Below are positions 10,809 to 24,867 of a DNA stretch of 64,000 bases, one piece after another. Each line of letters starts with the position of its first letter. Position 1 is the stretch's first letter. Source of the stretch: Sphagnum compactum (lineage: Eukaryota; Bryophyta; Sphagnopsida; Sphagnales); the NCBI GenBank assembly GCA_965153455.1, contig OZ234495.1, positions 19,092,875-19,156,874 on the forward strand, given 5' to 3'. A program made the position numbers and the translations under genes. The notes beneath the pieces were generated by a model. It worked only from the letters and a program-made list of their open reading frames with translations, was not told the origin of the DNA and ran no database searches.

Positions 10809-13800
10809 TGCTTGTTTTCTAGTTGTGATAGATTCAAGGCTCAAACCATTAACGCCTAGAACATCCAAACTCAACAAAATTTTCTTCACAACTTCAAAAC
10901 ATTTTGAAAATTCTTAGGTGAGATTTAAGGCTTAGGGATCTTAAAACCTTCTGATTTTTAGTTTTCACCACCATGATAAATAACTCTAGTGAGGATTTGG
11001 TATTTTTTGATTGACGAGGTGAAGAACTTAGCCTGTGGCAATCATTCTTGTTGTCGATGTGGTCAATTGCCACATGTTGCTTACGGTGGCCCAACTTGTT
11101 CAATTTTTGGCAACCATGTGGTTTCCCCATTCCACATAACATCCTTATCCTATTCCTCAAGTAGAAGTTGTTGCCAAACCCACCCAAGTTTCCTTGTGCC
11201 TTAGCCTCAAATTGGCAACCCAATTTGAAAAGTATTTGTTGTTTGCTCTTATAAATACAATAGTAATAAACCACATCATTCCACGCCTACCATGGACCCC
11301 ATTGATGTTACGACATCTCCGTTGAGTGAACAAATGTTTTATGCATCTCAACTTTTGTAACCATTGCACCAAACTCTAATTCCCATTTTTTGTGATGATT
11401 TATATTTTGGGCTAGGGTAATGGATTATCCCCATTGCTTGAGGTTGAAAATGTGGCCTATGATTGCTACAAAAAATCAAAGGAGGTGTTGCATGATCCTA
11501 GTGCCTCCACACCATTAATTTCCTTTCCAACACCCAAAAATCCCCCTTGGCATTCTTGACCCCATACCTTCCAAAAATGTATAACTCAACTTGTTGTAAC
11601 ATCACCCCCCTTTGTATCAACATGGTTGTCCCAACCAAAAATGTAACATGTGAAGGATGGGGTGGAGTGGGTGGGTGTGACTAGGCAAAACATCTTTGTT
11701 TTGCCAATTCCAAACTAAAAATCCATGTGAAGCAATTATTAAGGTCTAAACATGCTTGAAAATCTACCTACATGCTCCTTTGGAAAAAAATAGGCATAGT
11801 TGTGGTGTTAGTGTGGAAGTTCACAATCCACTCCATCTCATCTACATTGGGCTCCCCCATGCTAAATGAATTGGCATCCCAAATCATGTTTGGTCTTGCA
11901 TTTCAAAATGCATGAAACCAAAGAAAATTCCAAAACATTGATAAGGTTGTTTGTGAAAATCCAACCCTATTAACCATGTAACCAAAGGTGGTTTGTTGTC
12001 ATGATAAACTGCACATGACTAACATCATGGATAAGTATGTCAACCACCAAGCATGTGGATGACCTTGGGATGAACTAATATGTTTTTAAAATCACCTCTC
12101 ATGGTTTTAAGTTAATCCACATCCATTGAAACCAATGGGCATGTGAACCAATGGTAGTAACATCAACCTACACTACCTTACCAATCCAAACCCAAATATG
12201 CTACCATCATGTTAATTTGGCTAATTGAAAATCTCCTAGTGGTGGAACATTTTTCAACAAAATGCACATAAATGCATACATGTGTGGTTCATAAATATTG
12301 CAGAACACAAACCAATTCCCAACAAAATCTTGATTTGGGGTTTAAAAGGCTTTGACCTATGTTAGCTTGTGAAAGACCCTATCATGGCCATCCTGAGATG
12401 ACCAAATCAACTAGTCCAATTAATCCTATCCAAATCTAATGCCCCCAACAATGTGATGTTTGTTCAATGGGGAACATTGATAATTTTGTATCAATGATGT
12501 TGGTAACAAATTAAGATATTGTTGCAACAACATCATGACATGATGCATGGAGGCTTGCATGACTTGTGGATCCCTTTCCATATAATGGTATTTTTGAAAA
12601 CTTTGATTTTAAATTCTAGTACCATAATTAAACCAAAATTAATGTCTCCAAAAAACTTTAGTAAGCATATCCCAATTAATAACCTTAATGTATAATGGGT
12701 TTAATCCCAATGACTATTTATTGACATCGATGCACAATTGTGGGTTTAGTGACCACAAAATGTGTCAAGCTTGATGAATGTAATGACCATCCAATGTCTA
12801 CAATTTTGACAATGCACCCCATGGTGGCATGAGATCAATGTTGATTACTAAATGAGTAGAATCCCATTTACCATTAGCATCACAATTCACCACTAGGGGT
12901 TCATTTTAATTATGGATGTTACCCTCCATCGATTCAAAACCATGGGGAAGGTTTGAAATTCCAAGCAACATAATTGACTTATTTAATTTTCTTAAATGCC
13001 CCTTGACTAATTTCATTAGCAATAAAACTTTATAATTGTTTTGTGTCTACATCCTAATTGATAGTATGTCCAATTTTCTTTTAGAAATTCAGGGTAACCC
13101 CTCAAAGGTATAAAATTGAATTCCTTTAAGCAATATGTTGTAAGACATAACTGTATAACCGCCATTCAAGCCCACATTATGGTATAATCTATTAGTTTGC
13201 CGAGGTGAACCTAAATCACAACCTCATGCTTGGTTAATCCATATGTCTTTTTTGAACCGCCCATTGATATCACGATTTGGTATGGGAATGGCTCAAAATC
13301 GACATCAATCAATCCAAGACCCTCAATTATTGTTTTGCACAACATCAAAAGTTGAACACATAAATTTAGTAGGATCTTCTAGGGTTGGTACCATTCTACC
13401 AACACCCCTTTCAATTGGAAAACCCATTTTTCATTATGCACTACAATCACACTAAAGACAACACCTATCTTATAATGGCTCGATGTGTCAAAAGTTCTTA
13501 AAACTTGGCAATAACATATCTTGGTCTTGTTCATCTTGAAAGTATTATGGGAAGCGATGGTCAAAATTAAATATTTATTCAATGTAACGACCATCTTTGG
13601 TGTCCTTTCACCTTCACATAATGTGACCACCAATTGGAACATTGTGTAAGTTGAATATTAGGGATAACGGATGTTTCAAAATAATGGTGTCTAATATATC
13701 ATTGTTGCCACTCCTAGCAAATTGCTTGGTACCTTAGGTTCATAAGTGGAACTAGGCATCCTCTTCAACTGCATTGACACAATATCAAAATTCAATGCCT

Positions 13801-14619
13801 CGCTAAGGTTGGAAACTATATTTGCCAACACAAATGAATATAGTAAGCAAACTTGGAGTTGGGCATCCCCATGTTGAAAATCCAAGCTTTTGTCAACACC
13901 CAATGGTTTCAATGTTCAAACATTCATTCATCTCATTGATGTAGCCCTTAAAAGTATCTCAACTAATTTTGAAACCTTAACATGGTTTCCATTGGCTACT
14001 TAATACATGCGGTTTCCAAATATCTAACATCATCTCATCTACAACCAAAGGGCCTAAAAATCTGGCTCCACAAAAATTTCATTGGTTGACATTCAAGTTA
14101 AAGGATGTTGAGTATTTTCACTCCTTAAATTTGTCCAAAATAGGCACATTGGATTTCACTTGTGCCACAATGCTTGTCATTAGAGCCTCCAAACATGCAA
14201 ATTTTATTTCCATTGTGTTGGGTTAATTTAGAGTTAGCTTGGTGGTCAATCTTTTATTGGTCACACATTTCCCCTTTAACCTTTTTCAAAACTTTGATTT
14301 TCCCCAACATTGGGACCATCTATGATTGATCATAGTTCTAAATATAAAGTGAAATAATGATTCACATCATGCACATAAAATTTGCAATGGGAACATGGTT
14401 GGCTAGGTTTAAGGCTCAAAATGGTGATTTGAGGTGGATTTGGGGAATCCTTATTCTAATGAAGCCCTCCACATCTCCAACATTTTCCCTCTCCTACTTA
14501 TTTGGTGAAATATGATGAGCACACACCACCTTGTTCTGATTTGATCCCTTTAATATTTTGTCGTATGGCCATGTGACTATTGAGTTAATAATGTTAATAG
14601 TTTCTTTGGGTTATCCTTA
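10809..14619. other. CpG-poor degenerate repeat DNA, probably transposon-derived
   Basis: No intact gene. Broken minus-strand frames at 13379-13642 and 13691-13912 are the longest, but I recognise no domain in them. A plus-strand frame at 10989-11204 has a weak zinc-knuckle-like Cys/His pattern (CCRCGQLPH) with wrong spacing. Near-absence of CpG and many TG/CA suggest old methylated transposon sequence. Family cannot be assigned by eye. Confidence 0.4.
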
Positions 14620-14939
14620 CATCACAAACTTACCATCTCACAACTTAGGTAATGGAAATTGTGCAAAATTTGTTCATTCATGATTTGTACATTTTAGATA
14701 TTAATATCATGCATTGAAAACACATTTGACACACATATTTATAAAAAGATGCGAAATTCGTGTGACATTCATTCATTCATTCATAGGTTCATACGCATCC
14801 ACCAACACTTTGTTCGTGTGTCAAACTTGTTTTCAATACATGATATTCGTGTGTAAAATGTATGAACCTATGAATGAACAAACTTCATATATTTTCATTA
14901 TTAATTTGTTGCATGTTAAATTTATGATGTACTATACCC
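14620..14939 (+). mobile_element. Foldback (MITE-like) element, copy 1
   Basis: The segment folds back on itself. The left arm, from CATCACAAACTTA through GAAAACACATTTGACACAC, is matched in inverse by the right arm, from GTGTGTCAAACTTG through GCATGTTAAATTTATGATG. A GCGAAATTCGTGTGACATTC centre separates them. A second copy with the same order lies at 18048-18355. No ORF is conserved between copies, so the element is non-autonomous. A clear target-site duplication is not visible. Confidence 0.75.
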
Positions 14940-17900
14940 AAAAGTCATCACACAGTCCTCCACCATGTTCAATTTGGTGCATTTTGATAATTATAACACA
15001 TTTGTCAATGTGGGTTATGTAAGTTACAATAATATATAGCAGCATGCACTCATTGCCTAAGCTTTTTCTCCAAAAATACCAAAATTGGACAACCTTTGTT
15101 TTTATGACTTTTCGTATTATATTGTTAAACCGTCCACAATATGCCTCCCACAAATTCTCATGTTATTTACATTGAAATTATTAGAAATTGCATAACTTTT
15201 CCATCTAGACCATTTGGTAATTCTTTTGTGAGTCTTAGAAGAATTCCACAACAAGGCTTATTGCTGACAAATGAACCCCTCCACTAGTGGAAAAGCTTGG
15301 ACCACCACTTCAAATGGTTTTGTTATAAATCGTTTTGTTTCAACCAACATCCTCCTTCCATTTACAAAATTGTCATAATTCTATTTGAACTTATGACAAC
15401 ACTTGGGGCAATAGTAACCATGGTGATGGAAACATAATTGGGCAACCAATACACATGTCATTCCTTAATTTGAACTTCATGGGCACATTTGAATTCATAA
15501 TAAACATCCATTAGCACCTTTTCCAAATGTTATAACAACCCCCCATGCCATGAAAGGTGTGAATAGTTACAAATTATGCATATGTTACATATCACACCAA
15601 TTGTCAAATTCATGAATGAAGCCATCTAGTTCAATGGTGTTAGTTGCCCCCAAATACCACCATGGTTTCTTGGTGGTTCCATAGAATTCATCCATGTCCC
15701 ACCACAACAATGGAACAATCTATAATTAACTAGTAGCATAATTCAAACTTGAATCCAAATCCAAGGATTCTCCTTCCAATGATGGTGATGATGACAATGT
15801 TGATGGTTGGAATTGAACCCCGACTTAGCTTATAAACTCACTAATACCATTCAACTCAAAATGTTCCATATTTTCCAACTCCCATGACACTTCTATGGTG
15901 ACATTTATATTTAAACTCTAGGTTCTAGATAGTAATTCTTAAAGGATGTTGAACTTGTGGGCTTAACTTAACCCTAATTTATGGCACTCATCCTACACCC
16001 ACAAAAACCTTTCATAAGGCCAGATGAACACAAGGCTCATGTAGTGAACACAATTCTAATCTACATGTTATCACATCCAAATGTAACTCACAACAATACC
16101 AATAAAGGGTTACAACCTAAGCCCCCCAATAAATATTTTGTTTTACTATCAAAATGTATGCCTATGAGGTCAAGTGGACCTATACTGCAGGAATGCACTA
16201 GATAATAACCTTATCTACTATAGGCCATTAATTAAACTAGTTATATCCCTTGGGACTAATGGTAGAAATGAGGGAAGGCATGTAGCTTTTCACCTTAGGA
16301 TCTTACACTATAATATGCACAAGTGTGGGGAATGATTAATCCATGAATTGTACACCTTGTTGTGCTATCAAGAAAGCCATAAACTTCCCTTCACATCTTA
16401 CATTACAACGACTTATAAACAATATTCCAACAACAAGAATGAACCACAAGCATAACCCAAACAACATAAAATGGGAATGATTTTTTCATACAACATGAAT
16501 TTTCACTTTTGTAATTCCTACTAAAAATTTTCAAAAGTTGGTAACACATTTTTCCCCATTTGTTGATGGTGTGGCCTTCCACCACTTGTGCTTACCAACA
16601 CAAGCATTAAGCTATTGAAAATCTAACCAAATCCAACCACACCACCTTCCATGCCCAATATAAATCGTCAAAAATTTTACTTTCCAAATGCACATGTCTC
16701 ATTTTCCAAAAACTCAACAACACAAAAATCATTGCAATCCACCATATGAGATATATGAATTTCCAAAATAATTCCAAAAAATGCCTTTTTTTTCCTTCTC
16801 GTCACTTCACATTGAAATGTGACTTAATGTGGTGACATGTTTGGTCATACTACAAAAATGTCCAAATGATTATCACTACCATCACTATTGTTGTTAAGTG
16901 TTCCTTGTTGTTAGTGTAGGTGTTCATTGTTAGGAATGGGAGAGAAGGAAAAGAGAGAATTTTTTTTTTAAATGGGGCGGAGGGGGGGGGGGTGTTGTTG
17001 CACTATTCCCCTCTTGATGTTTTTTTTGTTTTTTTTTCCACCTTTCAACTCTATGGTATTGAAGCCTTATTTGGGTTCAACTCCCAAATGAATTTTTAAA
17101 CCAAATTTGCTGTTGAAAACTCCAACTTCACTAGGTGAGTTTTTTTAGTTCAAACCCAAGAAAGCAAACCAAAAAGTGCCCCTTGTTTCAACTCCTACCC
17201 AAATGAAATTTTAATTAATGTTTATTCAAAAATGAATTCAAAATAACCAATAGAATGAAGCAAAATGAAACCTACATGGCATTTGCTACACAAAATCCAA
17301 TGCACAACACACAAAATAATGCTTATAAAGTTGAATATAGATGTAGCACAACACAAAACTAGACCAACCTTTTGGTAATTCAAAACATCTATTTAGCTAC
17401 AAACAATATTAGGAATCCAAACTCAAAATAGGAAATGGAATACACACAAAACCATGTCCCATAATGCTTCACACTTGAATTGGTTTCAAGTTAAAACATA
17501 ATTAACCACACTAACCCAATTTAAGATTAACCTAATTAAAATTAAATTAGGCAATTAAACTAACATTCATGACAAATTGTTTGTATTGACTAAAAGAGGT
17601 GCATATGTTGTTATAAGTGCAATTGTTGCTACAAGTTCATTAGTTGAACAATTGTCAAACAAATCACCCCAACAAAGGTACATCCTTCAAAATCAACCAA
17701 TAATGTAAAAGTATGAAGCTTAGATTTCATGGATGCTTATTTTTGTAAAACTTTATATAAAATTTTGTTTACACTTATTAGAGATTCACAAAGTCCTTGA
17801 ACAACTTTGTAATTTCCCACAAATTTTGACACATCGTGTTTGATGATGCTCCCATTACTACAAACCATGGGTGCAATTCACTAATCCATGTTCACTAAAC

Positions 17901-18047
17901 CAGTGAATTCACTACTTTCTAACTAATCCCCATTTACTAAAACCAATGAATTCATTCAAAATTTAGTGAAATCATTTGGTGTACAGGGACACCTTTTGTT
18001 ATATTGCCCATTTCATTTTTTTAGACTTTATAAGACTCCTCACACAT
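14940..18047. other. Intergenic degenerate DNA, no gene seen
   Basis: Short unrecognised frames only. A tRNA-B-box-like piece (GGAATTGAACCCCGACTT on plus) lies near 15810 and could be a SINE scrap. An 11-base poly-G tract lies at 16982-16992 next to poly-T. Repeated CCA(G/A)TGAATTCA(C/T)T words occur at about 17,910-17,960. Confidence 0.4.
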
Positions 18048-18355
18048 CATCACAAACTTAACATCCCACAACTTAATAATTGAAATTGTGCAAACTTCAT
18101 TCATTCATAATTTGTGCATTTCACACACAAATATCATATATTGAAAACACATTTGACACACTGATTTATAGGGACATGCGAAATTCGTGTGACATTTGTT
18201 CATTCGTAAGTTCATATTTCATCCATCAACACATTTATCTATGTGTCAAATGTGTTTTCAACACATGATATTCATGTGTCAAATGTACAAACCTATGAAT
18301 GAACAAACTTCACATGATTTTCACTCATAATTTGTTGCATGTTAAAATTGTGATT
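18048..18355 (+). mobile_element. Foldback (MITE-like) element, copy 2
   Basis: This is the same family as 14620-14939. It begins CATCACAAACTTA, has the same internal GAAAACACATTTGACACA arm and its inverse GTGTCAAATGTGTTTTC, and the same GCGAAATTCGTGTGACAT centre, and ends GCATGTTAAAATTGTGATT. The two arms match over roughly 110 bases each. Divergence between the copies is moderate, so insertion was not recent. Confidence 0.75.
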
Positions 18356-18366
18356 ATGTTATAAAA

Positions 18367-18383
18367 CAATTTTTGTTATAGTG
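18367..18383 (-). mobile_element. Possible CACTA-type terminus
   Basis: Read on the minus strand this is CACTATAACAAAAATTG, which resembles the 5'-CACTA ends of En/Spm-like transposons. It lies just outside foldback copy 2. A similar word, CACTATAACAAAAATC, occurs on plus near 39180. No partner end or 3-bp target duplication was found, so this may be chance. Confidence 0.3.
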
Positions 18384-19225
18384 ATTGCATAAATTATATC
18401 CCAATATGTTGCACTCTTTTATCCATTCCCCATGATTAAACCTTGTGAAATGTGCAAAAAGAACAACAAAACTAATGTTATTCATTAACGTTGAAATCCT
18501 TCCCTTTCTTCTTGTTCAACATTGTTGTAGGAATGTTAGCAATGGTGAATAATGGCACCATATTTTGTGAATGGCCCAATGTTAGAGTGTAAACACAATA
18601 ACATCCTCAAGGTAGGATGAAAGTAGATATAAAATAACAATTAAAATCATTAAAAATTTGATGTACATTGAATTTTTTAAATTAAAATATAAAATACAAT
18701 ATTTTTCATTATTGTTCATTAATTTTCAATTTTCAAATTGTTTCGATTTTTTTTTTCACTTGTTTGAAATGAAAATAAGTTCAAAATTTATTCTCTATAG
18801 TAAAGGATTCATGTAAAATATATGCTAAATAGGTTTTAACAAATAGATTTTTAAATTTCTATTATAACCACAATTCAATAATACAACGATATTTATATCC
18901 TTCAAAATAAATTAAAAAATCCCCATTTATGATTTATCCACCCAACAAATGGGAATATTTTTTTAATTAGTTTAAAAATTTGTTAGCTCCTAGGTTTTCG
19001 GGAGTAAATTCTTATAATAATAATCACTAATTTAAAAGTGGGGTGTAGTTCAGTTGCTTGAATTATTATGGGACTTTGAAAATGGAATAAATTCACCTAT
19101 TTGAATCATTTCATGTTGTTTAAAGTTATGTAACTATAAGGTCATTATGTAATAATATTCATCATGTTTCACTATTAATTGACATTATTCATTATTAATT
19201 GAAATAAGTCATTGCAATAATTTAT
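18384..19225. other. A+T-rich intergenic DNA, no gene seen
   Basis: No open frame of note and no repeat that I can define. Composition is strongly A+T-rich. Confidence 0.5.
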
Positions 19226-20375
19226 TTATTTTTATGTTATTTCTTTAAATACCCTAGGCTATTGATCTCATGTTATTTTAAATTAATTTATGCTTCATTA
19301 TTCTCAACTTTTTTTGTTATTTCACCTTAGGTTATTTTACCCTAGGCTATTATTGACTATTAAATATTATTATAAATTATTCCAACTTAAACTATTTTTG
19401 GCTATTTTAAGTTTCCACCCCAAGTTATTTTAAGTTATTTACCTAAGGCTTTTCTTAACTATTTAAAATTATTCCAGAATATTTCAAGGTATTCCACTTT
19501 AAATTATTTTAACATAAATAATTATCAATTATTCTAAACTATTCCACCCTAAACTATTTTTGATTATTTCATCTTACAATATTTTACCATAAATTATTCT
19601 TAGTTATTTCAGGGTAAAAGCATGATGAAGTATATAACAAAAATAATTATGAGTAGTTGCAGTTGTATTTTTACACATAAATGCAAGAAAATAAAGTCAA
19701 AACATTTTCAATCATTCTCAAACCATCATGGTGCACAATATTGAGTTTATAATATGTTGTATACAAAGTTTGAAAAACTTTAATGTATTAAAAGTAGGTC
19801 AAAAGTATTTTTGAAACTGACCAGTGGAATTATGTTCAAAAATATTTTTACATTAAAAGATTGATATATTATTATTTTTATTTGGAAGTTAAAAGTGCAT
19901 AAATAAATTTTAGATGGCCATTAACCAAGAAAGTAAAAAAAACAATATTTTATACATTTGAAGCCTACTTTGTTTCTTTGGGTAACCAAGAAAATAAAAA
20001 AAAAATCTACTTGCATTTTTTAGAAATCTACTTAAATCTACTTTAAACATGTGATTCTTTAATACCATTGACATAAATTCAAATAATATGTTCATATTTA
20101 TCAGTAAATTAAATAATATTTTAAAAATTGATATGTTAAGGCATGATTTATGGCTACTTTACATTTTTTTTTGACAAGGATCACAAAATGTATACTTGAT
20201 CATGTTTTCATCCTTCAAGTTATTTCAACTTAAATAATTTTAGGTTATTTTACCTTATGCTATTATCGATTACTCTATCCCATGTTATTCTACACAATTT
20301 TACCTTATGCTATTATAAGTTGTACTCTAAATTATTATAGGTTACACTTTAGGTTGTTTTGGGCTATTTTAAATC
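19226..20375 (+). repeat. Degenerate short-unit repeat in two blocks
   Basis: Blocks at about 19226-19625 and 20210-20375 are built from variants of TTATTTTACC(C/T)TA(G/T)GCTAT, roughly 17-20 bases per unit and much diverged. The ~585 bases between lack the pattern, suggesting that something inserted into a once continuous array. No coding function is seen. Confidence 0.5.
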
Positions 20376-20425
20376 TAATGAAATGCAAAGTGAACTAGGA
20401 CACATATTGGTGCAATGAATAGAGG

Positions 20426-20950
20426 CACTAGTAGAAATTGGTCATTCTATTTGCAATATGACTATTAGTGATTTGCAATTACTTTCACACACTTTTATGA
20501 TTATGATTTCTTATGTTGGTCATATTTATGATTACACTGCAACTAGTTTGTGACTATTTTGATGTTCATCCTCCATGTGAATAATATTAGTTTGGTTTTC
20601 ATCCAAAAAGAACAATTTATGTCACATTAGTTGCAAATGTGACCAATTCAGTCATAACCCTATAATTATACAAAGATGTATTTTGTGTATTACAAGGGAT
20701 ATAATTGGGTATATTAAGATTTACAAATGTATACTTTGATGTATATGAATAGCCATGTTACATGTGTATTCAAGGATTATTATTAACATTAAATTACCTT
20801 GATATTATGGTTACAATAACTGTATATATTGAGTATATTAAATTTCTATGTAAGATATATTGTGACCATATTACAAGTTTATCCAAGTTATTTTATTATA
20901 CTTGTTAAAAAATTACAAATGACAATTATTATTATGTTAATTATTTTTAC
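20426..20950 (+). mobile_element. Detached CACTA-like transposon end, inverted relative to 53108
   Basis: Begins CACTAGTAGAAATTGG and continues for about 525 bases as a diverged inverse copy of 52560-53108. Shared landmarks include GCAACTAGTTTGTGACTATTTT, read in two parts, then AACAATTTATGTC, TTGCAAATGTGACCAATT, TGTGTATTCAA and CTTGATATTATGGTTACAATAA. Short TTGCAA/TGTGAC words recur near the end, as subterminal repeats do. No partner end is found downstream before 50 kb, so it is truncated or nested. Confidence 0.7.
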
Positions 20951-23900
20951 ACTATCTTATTTACTTCTATTAATCCCTTTATAATTTAAAAATATGTTTA
21001 ATAATATATTTGACTAGTATTTAAAAATAATTATCTATATATATGACTAAGTAGCCCAAATTGTTAAAATTTATGGCCTCTTAACAACTAATTGTTAACT
21101 AAATTCATCATTAGAATATACTACCATTACCTATTATAACCTATATAATTATATTAAGTGTCACCCAAATCAACTACCACCAAAAGATCATGGGGTATTT
21201 AATACCTACATATCCAAGCTTGGGGAAAGTGTTAAGTCATTATGTTTGCATTGTTGGAAAAGGACCACTTCCAAAAAGAAGCTTGTTAAAGACCTTATAA
21301 GATGGAAAACCATTTAAACACTCTTAGGTGACAAAATAAAAAATTCCCTTTCGGAGAAAAATAATTCGGATAACCCATCAAAAATGTTGCCATGATAGCA
21401 TGGTTTAATGATTGTGATAAAAAAAATTGTTTACATGAATTCTCCCATTCATTTGAGTTTTCCCATGACTTTCATTGTGGAGGTGACCTTGTGGCAATGT
21501 CACACCACATTAGACACTTGGATTGATCATCAAAGCATATGCTCAATTCATTTGAAAAAGTCCTATATTCTTTTTAACATTTCATAATTGGCATTTGAAA
21601 TTTTCATAATGATTTTCAAAATTGGAAATCTCATATCATAGTTTTGGTCTTCAAATTGAATGTTTGAAATTGATAGTACAACAACCTATTTGTATCAATA
21701 AAACTTTTTCTTTCCCTCGTCAATCTAATTTACATCTCAATTAATCCATGGAAACAAGAGCATGACATGTACATGTGGGTATTATGGGTTCCTTATAAAA
21801 CAAATCTATGAGTACCAATCATTTGTTTATTTATTTCAATATGGCAGCGGTCATGGGAACATTGTAATGACCAAACTTTTGTTTATCAAAGGTAGTTGTT
21901 ATTGATCAAAATATTTGTGATTAAAATTTATTCAAGATGACCTAAAATATGAAAAGTGAAACACAATGACATTATTCATTTAGGATGAATCCAATATTAT
22001 CAATGAAATTTGTAGATGGTTGTGTTTAATTTAGGCAAAAAAATTAGTTGTTAACAATTATGTTCTATATTAATTATGTTAATTCTATTCATCAAAACAT
22101 TTCACAATAAACATTCATGGTTAACCAAACACTTTTGTGTGACAAAATGAATTATTTTGCACTTTGAAAATAAAGATAATTAATTCAAAATAATTATTGA
22201 ATATTCCTAGCATAAAACTTTAGCAAAGATTTCAAGTATAACAAAATGTCTTATTTATAGGTCAACATTATTTATGTCATTTGTATACAAGGTTTTTTTT
22301 TGTTAATCCATTTGTAATGAAAAAAAAAATTGTTACATCTTTAAAGGTTTAATATTGTATGATTTGATTAGTTCTTTTGAGAGTTTTATATTTCACTAAA
22401 ATGCATGTTTGGACATATGGAAGGATTACATGGAGGACAACAAGTCCAACATGGTATTGTTAGTCTTTTATTTAGCCAAAGAAATCATGATTTAACAATT
22501 CAAGAAAAGTCTAAACATACAAAAAATGGCCCAATAAAGAATTCATCATGATTAATTTGAATGTCATCTCTTATACAATATTTAATTAAAAATAGTAATT
22601 ATCTCAAAATTCAATAAATAAATGAACCGTCAAACATGATTGCAAACTCATGACCAAATGTCCTTTCATTTTATCTCCATGTAATGTTTGGTATCCATGA
22701 TCAATTGATAATAGTGCTTTATATAAAAAGAAAAATATGTCATTATTCGAACTATACTATTTTTTTGTGCAATAGGAAGAGAAAAAAACAAAACATTATT
22801 TTTTTGGTTGACTACCATGAAAGGCAAATAAAATTAACTAGTCTCATCATAGGCAAATTGGGTGCAAATATGCTCAAATGAATCAAAATGATTATATTAT
22901 AAAAGGATTGTGAGTTCTTTCTTCGTCCTCTTCATTTTTTCATACAAAGGGAATTTTTGAACAAAATATTTTGCAATTTTTGTTAAAACATATATTTGTC
23001 TCAATGTATCACTTTTTGTGTTAGTAATTTTTAAATAAATATGAAAATTTTAAAGTTTGAAAATTTTAAATCTCTTTTTGAAAACTTATCATAATTTTGT
23101 ATCATACCAAAATATGTTAATTAATTAATATTTTAATTTTTGTATCGTAAGTTAAATTTTTCAAATTTTCAAATTCCATAACTTTTAAATTGTGAATGTT
23201 TTTGGGGTGTAGGTAGCAAGTTATTATCATTTTATTTATTTTTAATGTCAAACTTTCTTTATTATAAAAATCCTTTACTCTAGTCCTTTGTAAAATAGAT
23301 TATTTTGACACAATTATTGTTCAAATTCAAAGCCCTTTACTAAAATAAACCCCAAAATTAAATTTAATAAATTTTTAATTTGAATTCTTCAACACTCATA
23401 TTAATCATTTAACACAATTTGGATTGATTAATTAATTTTTAAAATGTCAAAACAAAAAACATATGTAAAAAAAGTTATAGTTTTCATCACCATCCAACTT
23501 GATTTTTGGCTCTTTAATAAATTTGCACCCAATTGTCATTCCTTCCACTTCAACAATTGGATTTAAACCAATGCATCAAATGTATTTTGTTTGAAACATA
23601 TTCAATTTTAAAAACTTATACACACTTGATGTTAGGGTTCAAGGTTTATGGCAAGTGTGTCCAATAATTTTACCACTAACTTATATTACCATTTGCCCAC
23701 CACACAAAATTCCTTAATTCTGACATCCCTCAATTTGATTAAATATCATTTAAAACTTTTGTCTCTTCACACTTTTCTTTGATCTCATCACTAACACCAT
23801 GCCATGCCATTCACATTATCAAAATATTTGAATGTCTTGTTTTTCCAACAACTTGGTTATTTTGTTCTACCTGCACAACCTATGCAAGTTGAAAAAACTA

Positions 23901-24559
23901 AGCACTTTCGGTACATTTGTCTTCCCTTTACATAAAAAACCCTACCCTATACCTTACAATGTGGTGTCCCTAATAGGTCATACACAAATTCATTGATACA
24001 AATTGGTTTGTTGTTGCAAGAAACAAAAACTCATCACAAGGCAAATTATATAAATTCAAGATTAAAAAGGGCCACATTAAACATTCAAATAATCCGTGCA
24101 TTGATCATCAATTGGTTCTAAAACATGTTCATTTCCTTCTAGGTTGCGACATGTAATATAAAGTAGTGTAGATTAAAGAGAAGTGAGATATATCTAGATT
24201 GGGCAATGATGCAATTTCAAATGAGAAACTTTGGGGGATAGGTGTAAGAAGGGCGCAAACTCAAGGTCAAGGCCAAGTGGTAGTTCACACAAGGTGAAAA
24301 CATTTTGATTGCTTATGTTTGGTTAACATTTTGATTTCAATAGCAAAACCAAAAGTTTGCAACACTTTTTATTTTTTTGGGCAAGAAGGGCCACATTCAA
24401 GACCCAACATTTTACATTTTAATTCAATCCGTATGTTAATCATGTGTTGACTTTGTAACATTTTAGCTTCCTACATGGTCGTCATCTATAGTGTTTTACA
24501 TTATTTGGTCTTATTTCTTCACCTAAACTAGTTTATTAGCTTTTGAACATACCAATTTG
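20951..24559. other. A+T-rich intergenic DNA, no gene seen
   Basis: Very A+T-rich with only short unrecognised frames, the longest a 65-codon frame at 22684-22881. No repeat pair, tRNA or transposon domain was found by eye. Confidence 0.5.
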
Positions 24560-24646
24560 TATTGGTATTTAATATTTTTTAATATTTCCATACCGACTTG
24601 ATTATTGGTATTTAATATTTTTTAATATTTTCATACCAACTTGATA
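24560..24646 (+). repeat. 43-bp tandem duplication
   Basis: Two near-identical units start at 24560 and 24603. Each begins TATTGGTATTTAATATTTTT and ends with CATACC(G/A)ACTTGAT. Only a few bases differ. Confidence 0.8.
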
Positions 24647-24867
24647 TTGGAATATGATAGTAGTAAAATGGTACTTACATTTATATTTTGGATGATCACA
24701 AATTATAACAATCCAATAGTGTGATTGGAAAATAGTGGCCTGCAAAAATATGGCCAATTGCCTTTTTAAAGGGCTAATGAAAGGAAATGAAATGGTTCCT
24801 TTTGATTGGTCAATTATGATGATTGACATGGGTGGTGATGTTTAAATAGCCTTTCCCATTATGCTAC

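Noticed and set aside
10989-11204. Zinc-knuckle-like Cys/His pattern (gag-like)
   Set aside because: The spacing CX2CX4HX7C is wrong for a CCHC knuckle, and no other gag or pol motif is nearby in frame.
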